Shown piece by piece: positions 1 through 7,871 of a stretch of 21,335 nt of DNA. Position 1 is the stretch's first letter. Every line of letters starts with the position of its first letter. The DNA comes from a virus. Where the stretch lies: the IMG/VR virus record IMGVR_UViG_3300017706_001298, positions 1-21,335 of that record; one strand, 5' to 3'. The notes beneath the pieces are model-generated. The model worked only from the letters and a program-made list of their open reading frames with translations, did not search any database and had not been told where the DNA came from. Both the position numbers and the translations under genes were made by a program.

Positions 1-1242
1 ATAATGAATGGATTAGAACAGCAGAAAAAAGGCTTAGGAAGAATAAAAGCATTTTTAACTGATTCTAATTTAGGTTCAATGGGGTCTTTGATGGAAGATA
101 AAGACGTTTACGGAATAGATATAAGTGTAGGAAGTGGAGAAAACTGGTTCACTAAACTTTTTAATGATAATATCTTCTGTGTTTACTTACCATTATCCTT
201 AGTATTAGATTCTCTTAATCAATTTGAATTACCAAAAAACCATAAAGGAGAAATTGTATGTGGATTCGATACAAACAACGATGAAGAATTTACAACATTT
301 CCAGGACATTATACTAATAATCCTTTGGTAGCATTACCTCAAAAACCGCCTTCGGGTGATTTTAGCTTTGCTCAAATTAAAAGAGAAGATGTACATAGTA
401 AATATTCTGGTGCTTATGAACCAAAAAGAATATTAGATATTATGGTTACTTCACATTTTGTTAAAACTCAATTAGAGTCTATACAAAACTCAACTGAAGA
501 ATCTTCACAAAGTTTATTTAACTTTGTAAAAGGACTTTTAAGTGCTATAAATTCAACATTTGGAGGTATAAATAACTTAGATATATTTTATGATGAAATA
601 AATAACATGTATAAAGTAGTTGATAGAACAATGCCATCTGTTAGTACGAAACCAGAACGTATAACACTTAATGGACTTTCTTCTACTGTAATTGATGTTA
701 ATGTTACTTCTAAAATTAGCCCGGCTATGGCTTCTATGGTATCTATAGCTGCTCAAGGTAATACTGGTAATTATAGCGACAATTTAGATAACTTATTAAA
801 ATGGAACTCAGGATGTGTTGATAGAATGTATTTATCAAAACAAGTAACTAAGAAAGAAGAAGCACCAACTAAACAAGATGAAAAGAAAAAACCTTTTAGT
901 GAAAGGTTTGAAGATGCTTGGAAGAACTTTAATGAATCAGAGGTAATCGATCCAGAGAAATTTAATGAAATGCGACCTGAAGCAACATCTGATATAGCTA
1001 AAAAGATGACCGTTTATAGAGCGGATAACAATAAACCAGCTGGACTACCAGTTCCTATTGAATTATCTCTTACATTAAAAGGATGTTCACTATTTAAAAT
1101 AGGATCGGTATTTCAGTTAAATTCTACTATACTACCAGATAAGTATAAAGATTTTGGATTTTTAATTTGCGGTACTAATCATTCGATTGGAACAGATAAC
1201 CAATGGGTGACAGAAGTATCATGTAAAATGTATACAGTATAA
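1..1242 (+). CDS. Baseplate hub / tail structural protein, C-terminal part (gp27-like), 5' truncated
   Basis: The frame is open at the left edge; the first in-frame ATG is at 4, but the reading frame probably continues upstream. The visible 412 residues look like the C-terminal half of large hub proteins of marine T4-like phages. A central part (about residues 140-210) carries a pattern like RILDIMVTSHFVK, then LFNFVKGLLSAINSTFGGINNL and a YDEINNMYKVVD strand. The last 65 residues (VPIELSLTLKGCSLFKIGSVF, then ILPDKYKDFGFLICG and H-S-I...W-V-T) match the barrel-like ending typical of gp27/late-control-D hub proteins. Between them is a charged Lys/Glu linker (about 280-300). It would act in the baseplate hub, linking tail tube and spike. 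Its stop overlaps the next start by 1 nt. Family assignment is from recalled pattern, so moderate. Confidence 0.55.
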   Translation: MMNGLEQQKKGLGRIKAFLTDSNLGSMGSLMEDKDVYGIDISVGSGENWFTKLFNDNIFCVYLPLSLVLDSLNQFELPKNHKGEIVCGFDTNNDEEFTTFPGHYTNNPLVALPQKPPSGDFSFAQIKREDVHSKYSGAYEPKRILDIMVTSHFVKTQLESIQNSTEESSQSLFNFVKGLLSAINSTFGGINNLDIFYDEINNMYKVVDRTMPSVSTKPERITLNGLSSTVIDVNVTSKISPAMASMVSIAAQGNTGNYSDNLDNLLKWNSGCVDRMYLSKQVTKKEEAPTKQDEKKKPFSERFEDAWKNFNESEVIDPEKFNEMRPEATSDIAKKMTVYRADNNKPAGLPVPIELSLTLKGCSLFKIGSVFQLNSTILPDKYKDFGFLICGTNHSIGTDNQWVTEVSCKMYTV

Positions 1243-1766
1243 TGTACATACCTAAACATAAATTAATCGTAGGAGGAAAAGTCCCTGGTAAACTAGTGGA
1301 TATCAAAACTGGTAGACAATACTTAGGTAAGTACGTACGAGATCATAAAAATAATTACTATAAAGGTACTGAAGTTACTAGTAAATCAGAAAAACTTAAA
1401 CTTGTTAAAGATATTGATGCTATTGAAAAAGCAACAGGTCTAATAACTGTATATAGAAAACCTACAGCAGAAGAGTACATTAAAGGAGAGTATATCAGAT
1501 ACTTTATAATGGATTCAAGATCAAGAAGAATAGTAGAAACTGATAAAGTAGGTTACTTAGCTGAAAGAAAAGATAAAAAAAGATATAGAAAAACTATGAA
1601 GTTAGTTTGGTATATTAAAGGTAATCCTGAAGATCAAATAATCAACGGATATGAATACCCAGGCATTAAATCTAAAAATGCAGATGTAGCTAAACAAGCT
1701 GATAGAGTTTTACCAGGAATATCTAAGCAAACTTTAAGTGATACAGCACAGTTTGTAAAAATATAG
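1242..1766 (+). CDS. Probable virion/baseplate-associated protein, 174 aa
   Basis: Begins in a TAATG overlap with the hub gene, so the two are probably translated together. The protein is rich in Lys, Tyr and Arg, with no signal peptide or membrane segment. Residues about 14-45 (PGKLVDIKTGRQYLGKYV, then HKNNYYKG) resemble the short Tyr/Gly motif found in many tail-adjacent proteins of marine phages, in which G-x-x-Y-x-G-x-Y is followed by a second Y-x-G and a Ser-rich segment. That motif and the position suggest a structural or assembly role, but this is inference; no enzymatic motif is visible. The C-terminus (about 140-174) looks like a separate helical segment. Confidence 0.6.
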   Translation: MYIPKHKLIVGGKVPGKLVDIKTGRQYLGKYVRDHKNNYYKGTEVTSKSEKLKLVKDIDAIEKATGLITVYRKPTAEEYIKGEYIRYFIMDSRSRRIVETDKVGYLAERKDKKRYRKTMKLVWYIKGNPEDQIINGYEYPGIKSKNADVAKQADRVLPGISKQTLSDTAQFVKI

Positions 1767-1773
1767 GTATTAT

Positions 1774-1803
1774 TTGCTCCTTAGAGAAATTTTACTTATA
1801 TTA
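1774..1803 (+). promoter_or_regulatory. Bacteroidota-type promoter P1 (polymerase gene)
   Basis: TTTGC puts TTG at 1774-1776. TATATTA is at 1797-1803, exactly 23 nt from first T to first T. The layout matches the Bacteroidota primary sigma pattern (-33 TTTG, -7 TAnnTTTG) except for the last bases of the -7 box. TTATATTAATAAAA is identical to the box before the helicase gene. An AGGTTAT element at 1811-1817 lies just before the GTG start. Confidence 0.6.
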
Positions 1804-1821
1804 ATAAAAAAGGTTATTTAA

Positions 1822-3147
1822 GTGTTTTATATAGTTGAACAAGAAGACAAATTACAAAATTTACAGAATTTAATTAAGTTAGGAGTTTACGTGGATGTTA
1901 TTTCATCTAACGATTACTATCATCCTAAACTTACTTCTACTGTAGCTGTCTATATTAGATTAGTAGATTCTCATCATGGATACATTATTCCTATAAATCA
2001 CGATGAAGGAATTAACGTCTCTAAAGACCGTATCTATGAGCTTTTATTATCTGCTAGTAAACTATATACATTAGATAAGAAAGCATTGCTCTATCACTTT
2101 AATCTACAGGATGCCATAGATCTATCATTGTTATATTCAATGACAAATTACGAAAGATTAGAATACTCTAAAGAACTATCTACAATTAATTTTTTCTATA
2201 ATAAATTTCAAGATTTTAAGAATATAAATCAACTGATACCTTTATCAAAATTATATGAATCTAGCGAAAAAGCATATGAAAAAGTTCAAGATATAATTAA
2301 GTACGACATACCTTCTGGATTTGATTTCTATAATAAGACTGCTACTAATGTATTCTTTTTATTAGAGCAAACAGGACTTGGAATATACTATGAAGAGTTC
2401 AATAAATTATTTAAACCAAGAAATCCATTATACAATACTATCGATAATAAAGTTTTCACCTCTTATAATTTATACAATGCTACATCTAGACCTACTAATG
2501 CTTTTAATTCTGTTAATTTCGCTGCTATTCCTAAAACTGAGCAGCATAGACAGTGCTTCCATCCGACCAATGACTATTTTGTTGAGTTTGATTTCGATGG
2601 GTATCACTTGCGTTTACTTTCTGAGCAGATTGGATATGAACTTACCAATGAATCAGCTCATAAGCAATTAGCAAAACAATATTTTAATAAAGAACAAATC
2701 ACAGATGAAGAATACAATCAAGCCAAACAGATTAACTTTCACGCAATTTACGGAAAGATACCAGAGAAATACGCTTTTCTCGACGTGTTTGAAAAAATCG
2801 ATGGATTTATCAAAGGTCTATGGACCGAATACGAAACTAACGGAAGAGTCTTGGCGCCAATTAGTAATAAACCGTTCACTAAAGCGTTAAAGAATATGAA
2901 TCCTCAGAAGCTGATGAATTATATTATGCAAAGCTTGGAAACCTCAAGAAACATTCTTATATTAAAAGATGTACTTAGGTACCTACAGGATAAAAAAACA
3001 AAGGTGGTACTCTACACCTACGATGCCTTACTATTTGATTATAGTAAAGAAGATGGCAAAGAAACATTAGAGGAACTACAAGAGATCTTAGAAACGGGTA
3101 AAAAATATCCAGTAAAATTTAAATTTTCAAAAGATCTCAGTTTATAG
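1822..3147 (+). CDS. DNA polymerase, family A (short, divergent active site)
   Basis: A 441-aa family A (Pol I-like) replicative polymerase, starting with GTG. Motif A is D257-F-D-G-Y-H-L-R264, with the first catalytic Asp kept but the usual Glu steric gate replaced by His262. Motif B has K302, F306 and Y310-G311; the Arg normally four residues before the Lys is Tyr298, and Gly after the Phe is His307. Motif C is Y400-D401-A402 in place of His-Asp-Glu, keeping the second catalytic Asp. S-R-P-T-N-A-F-N-S at about 222-230 matches the template-contacting segment before motif A. The N-terminal ~200 residues are too short and lack clear DEDD exonuclease motifs. T4-like phages normally carry a family B enzyme, so this is a replacement. 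The gene follows promoter P1 and opens the replication block. Confidence 0.85.
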   Translation: MFYIVEQEDKLQNLQNLIKLGVYVDVISSNDYYHPKLTSTVAVYIRLVDSHHGYIIPINHDEGINVSKDRIYELLLSASKLYTLDKKALLYHFNLQDAIDLSLLYSMTNYERLEYSKELSTINFFYNKFQDFKNINQLIPLSKLYESSEKAYEKVQDIIKYDIPSGFDFYNKTATNVFFLLEQTGLGIYYEEFNKLFKPRNPLYNTIDNKVFTSYNLYNATSRPTNAFNSVNFAAIPKTEQHRQCFHPTNDYFVEFDFDGYHLRLLSEQIGYELTNESAHKQLAKQYFNKEQITDEEYNQAKQINFHAIYGKIPEKYAFLDVFEKIDGFIKGLWTEYETNGRVLAPISNKPFTKALKNMNPQKLMNYIMQSLETSRNILILKDVLRYLQDKKTKVVLYTYDALLFDYSKEDGKETLEELQEILETGKKYPVKFKFSKDLSL

Positions 3148-3164
3148 AACAAAATGATATTTAT

Positions 3165-3626
3165 ATGAAAGATGCAAGTGTTATAGACAAAGAGTTCGAT
3201 TACGATATCGAACCAATATATTTAAATGAAGATATGAGTAACAAATTGTTTTGTACCTTCGCTACAGAAGAGACGTTAGAGGATATTCTGAGCACCATAC
3301 AAGAAAGGTACAATATTATCTATAATAAAATTTTCGTTCTATATTCAAAATCCCAAGATGAGTACATCTGTACTTACAATGTAGATTTTGGTAATGTAGG
3401 ACAGTTTCTTGAGAACACTATTCTCGTACATAGAAAAAAAGAATCTAACACCCTGTATACTATAAACGCTCTTAATACACTTATTAAAGAGTTAAACGGA
3501 GGAGAACTTGATACCTCTTATAGAGTCAATTGGGCTGATTATAGAAATTGTATACTACTTACCAAAGGACCTGAATTAAAAAGGGTAAATACCAAACTTT
3601 ATAAGATACTAGAGTTGGATAATTGA
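3165..3626 (+). CDS. Conserved-looking phage protein of unknown function, 153 aa
   Basis: Lies 17 nt after the polymerase stop and just before the SSB promoter, whose -33 box overlaps its 3' end. I do not recognise the family. The protein is soluble and mildly acidic, with alternating strands and helices; the C-terminal third is rich in strand-forming residues (YRVNWADYRNCILLTKGPEL). No signal peptide or transmembrane helix is visible. T4 places the helicase loader gp59 and the late co-activator gp33 near gene 32, so a replication or transcription accessory role is possible by position only. ATG at 3165 follows an A/T-rich TATTTATA sequence with no Shine-Dalgarno. Confidence 0.65.
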   Translation: MKDASVIDKEFDYDIEPIYLNEDMSNKLFCTFATEETLEDILSTIQERYNIIYNKIFVLYSKSQDEYICTYNVDFGNVGQFLENTILVHRKKESNTLYTINALNTLIKELNGGELDTSYRVNWADYRNCILLTKGPELKRVNTKLYKILELDN

Positions 3627-3644
3627 TAAATTATTCTTATATTA
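3615..3644 (+). promoter_or_regulatory. Bacteroidota-type promoter P2 (SSB gene)
   Basis: AGTTGG puts TTG at 3615-3617, inside the end of the upstream gene. TATATTA is at 3638-3644, again 23 nt from first T to first T. TTATATTATAGTAT closely matches the box at 15659. A TAGTTAT element (3668-3674) directly abuts the ATG at 3675. Confidence 0.6.
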
Positions 3645-3674
3645 TAGTATTAACGTTAAATTAAAATTAGTTAT

Positions 3675-4460
3675 ATGAATTTAGATGCTATTAAAGCGAA
3701 ACTCGGCGAGTTGAATAACAACGGTCAGACTCAAGAAAAAACTGACTATTCAAAGATTTTTTGGAAACCTGAATTAGGAAAGCAAACTTTAAGAATTGTA
3801 CCTTCTGCGTATGATCCAACATTCCCATTTAAGGAATTAAAGTTTCATTACGGTATTGGAAAGTATCCTATGGTTGCTTTATCAAACTTTGGTAAACAAG
3901 ATCCTATTGAAGAATTTGTTAAAGAACTGAGAAAGACTAATGACAAAGATAATTGGTCACTATCAGGTAAGATTAACCCTAAGACTAGAATCTTTGCTCC
4001 TGTTGTAGTAAGAGGAGAAGAAGATAAAGGTGTAAGATTATGGGGATTCGGAATCACTATTTATAAAGCATTATTAGCTTTAGCTGAAGATGAAGATGTA
4101 GGTGATTATACCGATGTTATAAATGGATGGGATTTAGTAGTAGAACAACAACAAGGTAACCCTTATCCTACTACGACTGTTAGAATTAAACCTAAGCAAA
4201 CTCCTTTATCAGATAACAATGATTTAGTTGATACTTGGTTAAAAACTCAACCTAATCCAACCGAAGTACATACTCAGTACGATTATGACTTCATTAAGAA
4301 GCAATTACAGAATTACCTAAACCCAGGTGCTGAAGAAACTGCAACTCCTCCAGCAGGAGCTGAGCCTTCTTCACCTACAAAGACTGACTTTACTTTAGAG
4401 ACAGCAACAACAGGTAATCAATCCACAGTTAGCAAGTTCGATGACTTGTTTAATGAGTAA
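3675..4460 (+). CDS. Single-stranded DNA-binding protein, gp32-like
   Basis: A 261-aa T4 gp32-type SSB that coats ssDNA during replication and recombination. Evidence: a short N-terminal helical segment that could mediate cooperativity (1-20), then the core opening YSKIFWKPELGKQTLRIVP (about 25-43). A segment with FHYGIGKYPMVALSNFG follows, where T4 gp32 has its zinc ribbon. The C-terminus is a Pro/Thr/Ser-rich linker ending in the acidic tail KFDDLFNE, which in gp32 proteins recruits UvsX, gp59 and polymerase. No cysteine occurs anywhere, so the T4 zinc site is absent. It is preceded by promoter P2 and followed at once by a strong terminator, consistent with high separate expression. Confidence 0.85.
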   Translation: MNLDAIKAKLGELNNNGQTQEKTDYSKIFWKPELGKQTLRIVPSAYDPTFPFKELKFHYGIGKYPMVALSNFGKQDPIEEFVKELRKTNDKDNWSLSGKINPKTRIFAPVVVRGEEDKGVRLWGFGITIYKALLALAEDEDVGDYTDVINGWDLVVEQQQGNPYPTTTVRIKPKQTPLSDNNDLVDTWLKTQPNPTEVHTQYDYDFIKKQLQNYLNPGAEETATPPAGAEPSSPTKTDFTLETATTGNQSTVSKFDDLFNE

Positions 4461-4466
4461 TTAAAC

Positions 4467-4492
4467 AGGCCGCTTCGGCGGCCTTTTTTTTT
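4467..4492 (+). terminator. Rho-independent terminator after the SSB gene
   Basis: A GC-rich 7-bp stem (AGGCCGC 4467-4473 with GCGGCCT 4478-4484) is closed by a UUCG tetraloop of the very stable cUUCGg type. It is followed by a T-run to 4492. It stands out in very AT-rich DNA and ends 5 nt before the next start codon. Confidence 0.93.
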
Positions 4493-4497
4493 GTTCT

Positions 4498-5547
4498 ATG
4501 GCTAAGAAATCTGATTACATCTGTGTAACTCCGTTTAATTATACTGAAGTACACGATAAAGAGCAGTGGTTATGCTGTCCTTCCTGGTTACCTGTAGATA
4601 TAGAACAAGGATTAGGAATAAAAGAAAATTTTAGATCAGAAAAAGCAGAAAAAGTTAGAGATAGTATTATAGATGGTTCATACAAATATTGTGACGAATT
4701 ACTATGTCCTCACTTAAGCGGTATAAAAAATAATAAGATATCATCTAGATTTATTCCTAAATCAGATAAAGTTATTGAAGTATTAAAAAATGATCCTGGA
4801 CCACATAATATAAATTTTTCATTCGATAGGAGCTGTAATTATGCTTGTCCTAGCTGTAGGTTAGATTTTATAATGTACAAAGGGGAAGAAAGAGAATTAG
4901 TAGAAAAGAAATTAAAAGAAGTAAATGAAGAATTATCACCGTTTATAAGAACTATTTACTTAAGCGGTGCAGCAGATCCGTTCTTTAGCAATTCATTCAG
5001 AAAGTTCATGATTGACCTTCCTGCTAAAAAATATAAAAAACTAGAAAGTATGCATTTACATACTAACGGTAGTTTATGGACAGAGCAACTATGGAATAGA
5101 ATGGAAGGTATACATAAGTTTGTTAAGTCGTGTGAAATATCAATAGATGCTGCTACTAAACATACATATGAAAATGAAACAAGAATAGGAGGTAAATGGG
5201 ATACTATATTAGAAAGATTAGAATATATTACTCAGATACCTACTATTGAAAAATACTGTTTCTCTTTTGTTACTCAAGAGACTAATTTTAGAGAAATGGA
5301 AGATTATTATAACTTAATAAAAAGTTATTTTGATAAAAGAGAAACTTCTACTACTTGGGAAGTTAGATTTAATCGAGTTATAAATTGGGGTACTTATAAC
5401 GAAGATGATTTTAAAAACAAAGAAATATTTAAAAAAGAACATCCCTTATTCAAAGAATTTATGGAAAACTTAAATAAGGTAAAGGATTTACCAAACGTTA
5501 TTCATAATTTTCACGAACTATACGAAACTAAAAATACATTAATTTAG
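4498..5547 (+). CDS. Radical SAM protein with N-terminal twitch/SPASM-like Cys domain
   Basis: A 349-aa radical SAM enzyme. The 4Fe-4S/SAM motif is C113-N-Y-A-C117-P-S-C120 after a FSFDRS strand, followed by the Gly-rich LSGAADPF (SAM contact) and LHTNGS strands. The N-terminal ~75 residues hold C9, C26, C27, C65 and C70 spaced like a half SPASM ('twitch') auxiliary cluster domain: C-x-x-P-F, then W-L-C-C, then D-G-S-Y-x-Y-C and C-P. Placing that domain before the radical SAM barrel is a layout I recall from marine bacterial and phage homologues. Substrate unknown; SPASM/twitch enzymes often modify peptides. The ATG is 5 nt after the terminator T-run with no promoter between, so expression probably depends on readthrough. 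Confidence 0.82.
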   Translation: MAKKSDYICVTPFNYTEVHDKEQWLCCPSWLPVDIEQGLGIKENFRSEKAEKVRDSIIDGSYKYCDELLCPHLSGIKNNKISSRFIPKSDKVIEVLKNDPGPHNINFSFDRSCNYACPSCRLDFIMYKGEERELVEKKLKEVNEELSPFIRTIYLSGAADPFFSNSFRKFMIDLPAKKYKKLESMHLHTNGSLWTEQLWNRMEGIHKFVKSCEISIDAATKHTYENETRIGGKWDTILERLEYITQIPTIEKYCFSFVTQETNFREMEDYYNLIKSYFDKRETSTTWEVRFNRVINWGTYNEDDFKNKEIFKKEHPLFKEFMENLNKVKDLPNVIHNFHELYETKNTLI

Positions 5548-5577
5548 TTGGATATGAATAAAATTAATACTATATTA
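5548..5577 (+). promoter_or_regulatory. Bacteroidota-type promoter P3 (uvsX)
   Basis: AGTTGG puts TTG at 5548-5550, directly after the radical SAM stop. TATATTA is at 5571-5577, 23 nt from first T to first T. An AAGTTAT element at 5589-5595 abuts the ATG. Confidence 0.6.
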
Positions 5578-5595
5578 GATATTATATAAAGTTAT

Positions 5596-6669
5596 ATGGC
5601 AAAGCAAAAAGAAACAACAAAAGCAAGAGCAACCGAAGCGGTACGTAAATCATTTAATTTAGGAAACTTTAAAAAGAAAAAAGGTTTCGCCAATGCATCG
5701 GTTAAGTTTAAGGAACAAGGATGGATACCTTTATCTAAAGCGTTCCAAGATATTACATCACTACCTGGAATACCAACAGGTCATATCACCTTATTAAGAG
5801 GTCATAGTGATACTGGGAAAACAACAGCGTTAATTGAAGCAGCTGTTAATGCTCAAAAAATGGGAGTACTTCCAGTCTTTATTATTACTGAGATGAAATG
5901 GTCTTGGGAACATGCTAAAGAGATGGGATTACAATTTGAAGAAATAAAAGATGCAAATGGAAATGTTACTGATTATGAAGGTCATTTCTTATACGCAGAT
6001 AGAGGACAGTTAAATACTATTGAAGATGTAGCAGTTTATATGGCTGACTTAATGGACGAACAAGCGAAAGGTAATCTACCTTTTGATATGTGTTTCTTCT
6101 GGGATAGTATTGGTTCTGTACCTTGTGATCTTTCTGTTAGATCAAATAAAAATAATAATGAGTGGAACGCGGGTGCGATGTCAACTCAATTTGGTAATAA
6201 TCTTAATCAAAAGATTCTATTATCAAGAAAAGAAAATTCACCTTATACTAATACGTTAGTAGCGATTAATAAGGTATGGACGATGAAACCTGAATCACCT
6301 ATGGGAATGCCTAAACTACAGAATAAAGGAGGTATGTCTATGTGGTATGATGCAACACTAGTAGTTACGTTTGGTAATATTACTAATCCAGGTACATCAA
6401 AGATTAAAGCTATTAAAGATGGCTTGCAAGTAGAATTTGCAAAAAGAACAAACGTACAAATAGAAAAAAATCATATCGGGGGAGTACAATCTAGGGGTAG
6501 AATAGTTATGACTCAACATGGTTTCTTACCAGATGATAAAAAAGCAATCGATAAGTATAAAGATGCTCATAAAGATCACTGGTTGAAATTAGTTGGTAGT
6601 TTAGACTTTGATCTTGTAGAGGAAGGAGACTTAGCGGAAGACCCGATATCTCCTAACTTATTAGATTAA
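5596..6669 (+). CDS. uvsX: UvsX-like RecA recombinase
   Basis: A 357-aa RecA/UvsX strand-exchange ATPase for recombination-dependent replication and repair. The Walker A is G69-H-S-D-T-G-K75-T76. The catalytic Glu is E99 in IITEM, and Walker B is M-C-F-F-W-D170-S. Then come the QFGNNLNQKILLSR region and the L1/L2-like segments, plus the NKVW and Lys/Gly-rich MPKLQNKGGMSMW portion typical of the phage branch. The N-terminus is a basic tail (1-40). It would work with the gp32-like SSB upstream and the helicase downstream. It has its own promoter (P3), and its stop overlaps the second radical SAM start by 1 nt (TAATG). Its Walker A codons are normal for the genome, unlike those of the helicase. 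Confidence 0.92.
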   Translation: MAKQKETTKARATEAVRKSFNLGNFKKKKGFANASVKFKEQGWIPLSKAFQDITSLPGIPTGHITLLRGHSDTGKTTALIEAAVNAQKMGVLPVFIITEMKWSWEHAKEMGLQFEEIKDANGNVTDYEGHFLYADRGQLNTIEDVAVYMADLMDEQAKGNLPFDMCFFWDSIGSVPCDLSVRSNKNNNEWNAGAMSTQFGNNLNQKILLSRKENSPYTNTLVAINKVWTMKPESPMGMPKLQNKGGMSMWYDATLVVTFGNITNPGTSKIKAIKDGLQVEFAKRTNVQIEKNHIGGVQSRGRIVMTQHGFLPDDKKAIDKYKDAHKDHWLKLVGSLDFDLVEEGDLAEDPISPNLLD

Positions 6670-7871
6670 TGTCAAAAAGAATTCACTATCTACATATAGA
6701 GATATCTACTCTTTGTAATGCTGCGTGTCCTTGTTGTCCAAGATTTGACGCTAATACACCTTTAACTCCTGATAGTTTAAAATTAGGATTTATAGATATT
6801 AAAACATTCAAAGAGTGGTTCCCTCCTTCTATAATGTCTAGAGTTAATTATCTTAACTTCTGTGGTAATCACGGAGATCCTGCTACTAATCCAGACCTTC
6901 CAGAAATACTAGAATATTGTGGTCAATTTGATACTTTAAGAAAAATAGAATATCATACGAATGGAGGAATGAAAAATCCTGATTTCTGGAAAAGAGTAGC
7001 ATCAGCAGCAAATAACTCTAAAAGTGGAAACGTTACAGCAATATTTAGTGTAGATGGATTAAAAGATACAAATCATCTTTATCGTAGAAATGTTAAGTGG
7101 GATAAACTAATTAAAAATATTGAGGCATATCAATCTATTAATAATAGAGATGCTGTAATAGACTTTTTAGTATTTAAACATAATGAACATCAGATAGAGG
7201 AAGCAAAGGAATTCTGGACAGAAAGAAACTGTCAAATACAATTTAAAGCTCCTATAAATCTAGATGATGGAGAAAACATTACACCAGTACCAGTCCAAAA
7301 TAATGAAGGAGGAATATTATATTGGATTTATCCTACAGACGTATCAGATTTCAAGCCTGCTTATATTTCTGAAAATGCTAAAACAGTTAAGACAGTTCAT
7401 GAACCTGGAACAAAAGGTTGGGAAGATGATGGGTTTACTGACTTAGATCGTGAAAAGATAGCTAAAGCTGAAAAGACTAAAATAGTTCCTAGATGTAATA
7501 ACAATGATCTATATGTAGAAGTAGATGGAACTGTACATCAATGTTGTTTTATAGCAAATGGACTTTATACTCAAAGAGCTAGATTTTTAGCCGGTGAATA
7601 TATACCAGTAGAATCTAGACAATTATTAGATAGTATGAAAAATATTGGATGGGATAAATTTAGCTTACATACTAATACATTAGAAAGTATTATTGGAAAT
7701 AAATTATTAAAAAACTTATATAATAATAGTTGGAAAAACCCAGTTGATAAAGGCAAAAAAATCTTCTGTGCACAGATATGTGGAGAAGTTAATGCTATTG
7801 ATACTATCTTTCAAGATGAAATACAGGATGTTCCTGGAAGAACAAACTTAAAGATAAGAAGTACTATATGA
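6669..7871 (+). CDS. Radical SAM-SPASM protein
   Basis: A 400-aa radical SAM enzyme. The N-terminal motif is C16-N-A-A-C20-P-C-C23-P, followed by NFCGNHGDP (SAM-binding Gly region) and a YHTNGG strand. The C-terminal ~130 residues form a SPASM-like auxiliary Fe-S region: V-P-R-C, then V-D-G-T-V-H-Q-C-C and a final F-C-A-Q-I-C. Such enzymes usually modify peptides or proteins, but no small precursor-like peptide is visible next to it and the target is unknown. Start overlaps the uvsX stop (TAATG), and its stop overlaps the exonuclease start (ATGA), so it is translationally locked into the recombination block. The domain order differs from the other radical SAM protein, so the two are not a recent duplication. 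Confidence 0.85.
   Translation: MSKRIHYLHIEISTLCNAACPCCPRFDANTPLTPDSLKLGFIDIKTFKEWFPPSIMSRVNYLNFCGNHGDPATNPDLPEILEYCGQFDTLRKIEYHTNGGMKNPDFWKRVASAANNSKSGNVTAIFSVDGLKDTNHLYRRNVKWDKLIKNIEAYQSINNRDAVIDFLVFKHNEHQIEEAKEFWTERNCQIQFKAPINLDDGENITPVPVQNNEGGILYWIYPTDVSDFKPAYISENAKTVKTVHEPGTKGWEDDGFTDLDREKIAKAEKTKIVPRCNNNDLYVEVDGTVHQCCFIANGLYTQRARFLAGEYIPVESRQLLDSMKNIGWDKFSLHTNTLESIIGNKLLKNLYNNSWKNPVDKGKKIFCAQICGEVNAIDTIFQDEIQDVPGRTNLKIRSTI

Noticed and set aside
2378-2890. Short frames in the polymerase gene
   Set aside because: They overlap the motif A and B coding region in other frames, have no initiation context and give biased composition.
5554-5589. 11-codon frame (MNKINTILDII) before uvsX
   Set aside because: It lies across promoter P3, is very short and would be expected by chance in A/T-rich sequence; no leader-peptide logic is visible.
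4498-7871. Radical SAM proteins as QueE, to complete a preQ0 pathway with the QueC-like gene
   Set aside because: Both have CxxxCxxC with auxiliary SPASM-type cysteines and lengths of 349-400 aa, unlike the small QueE; no FolE or QueD is present.
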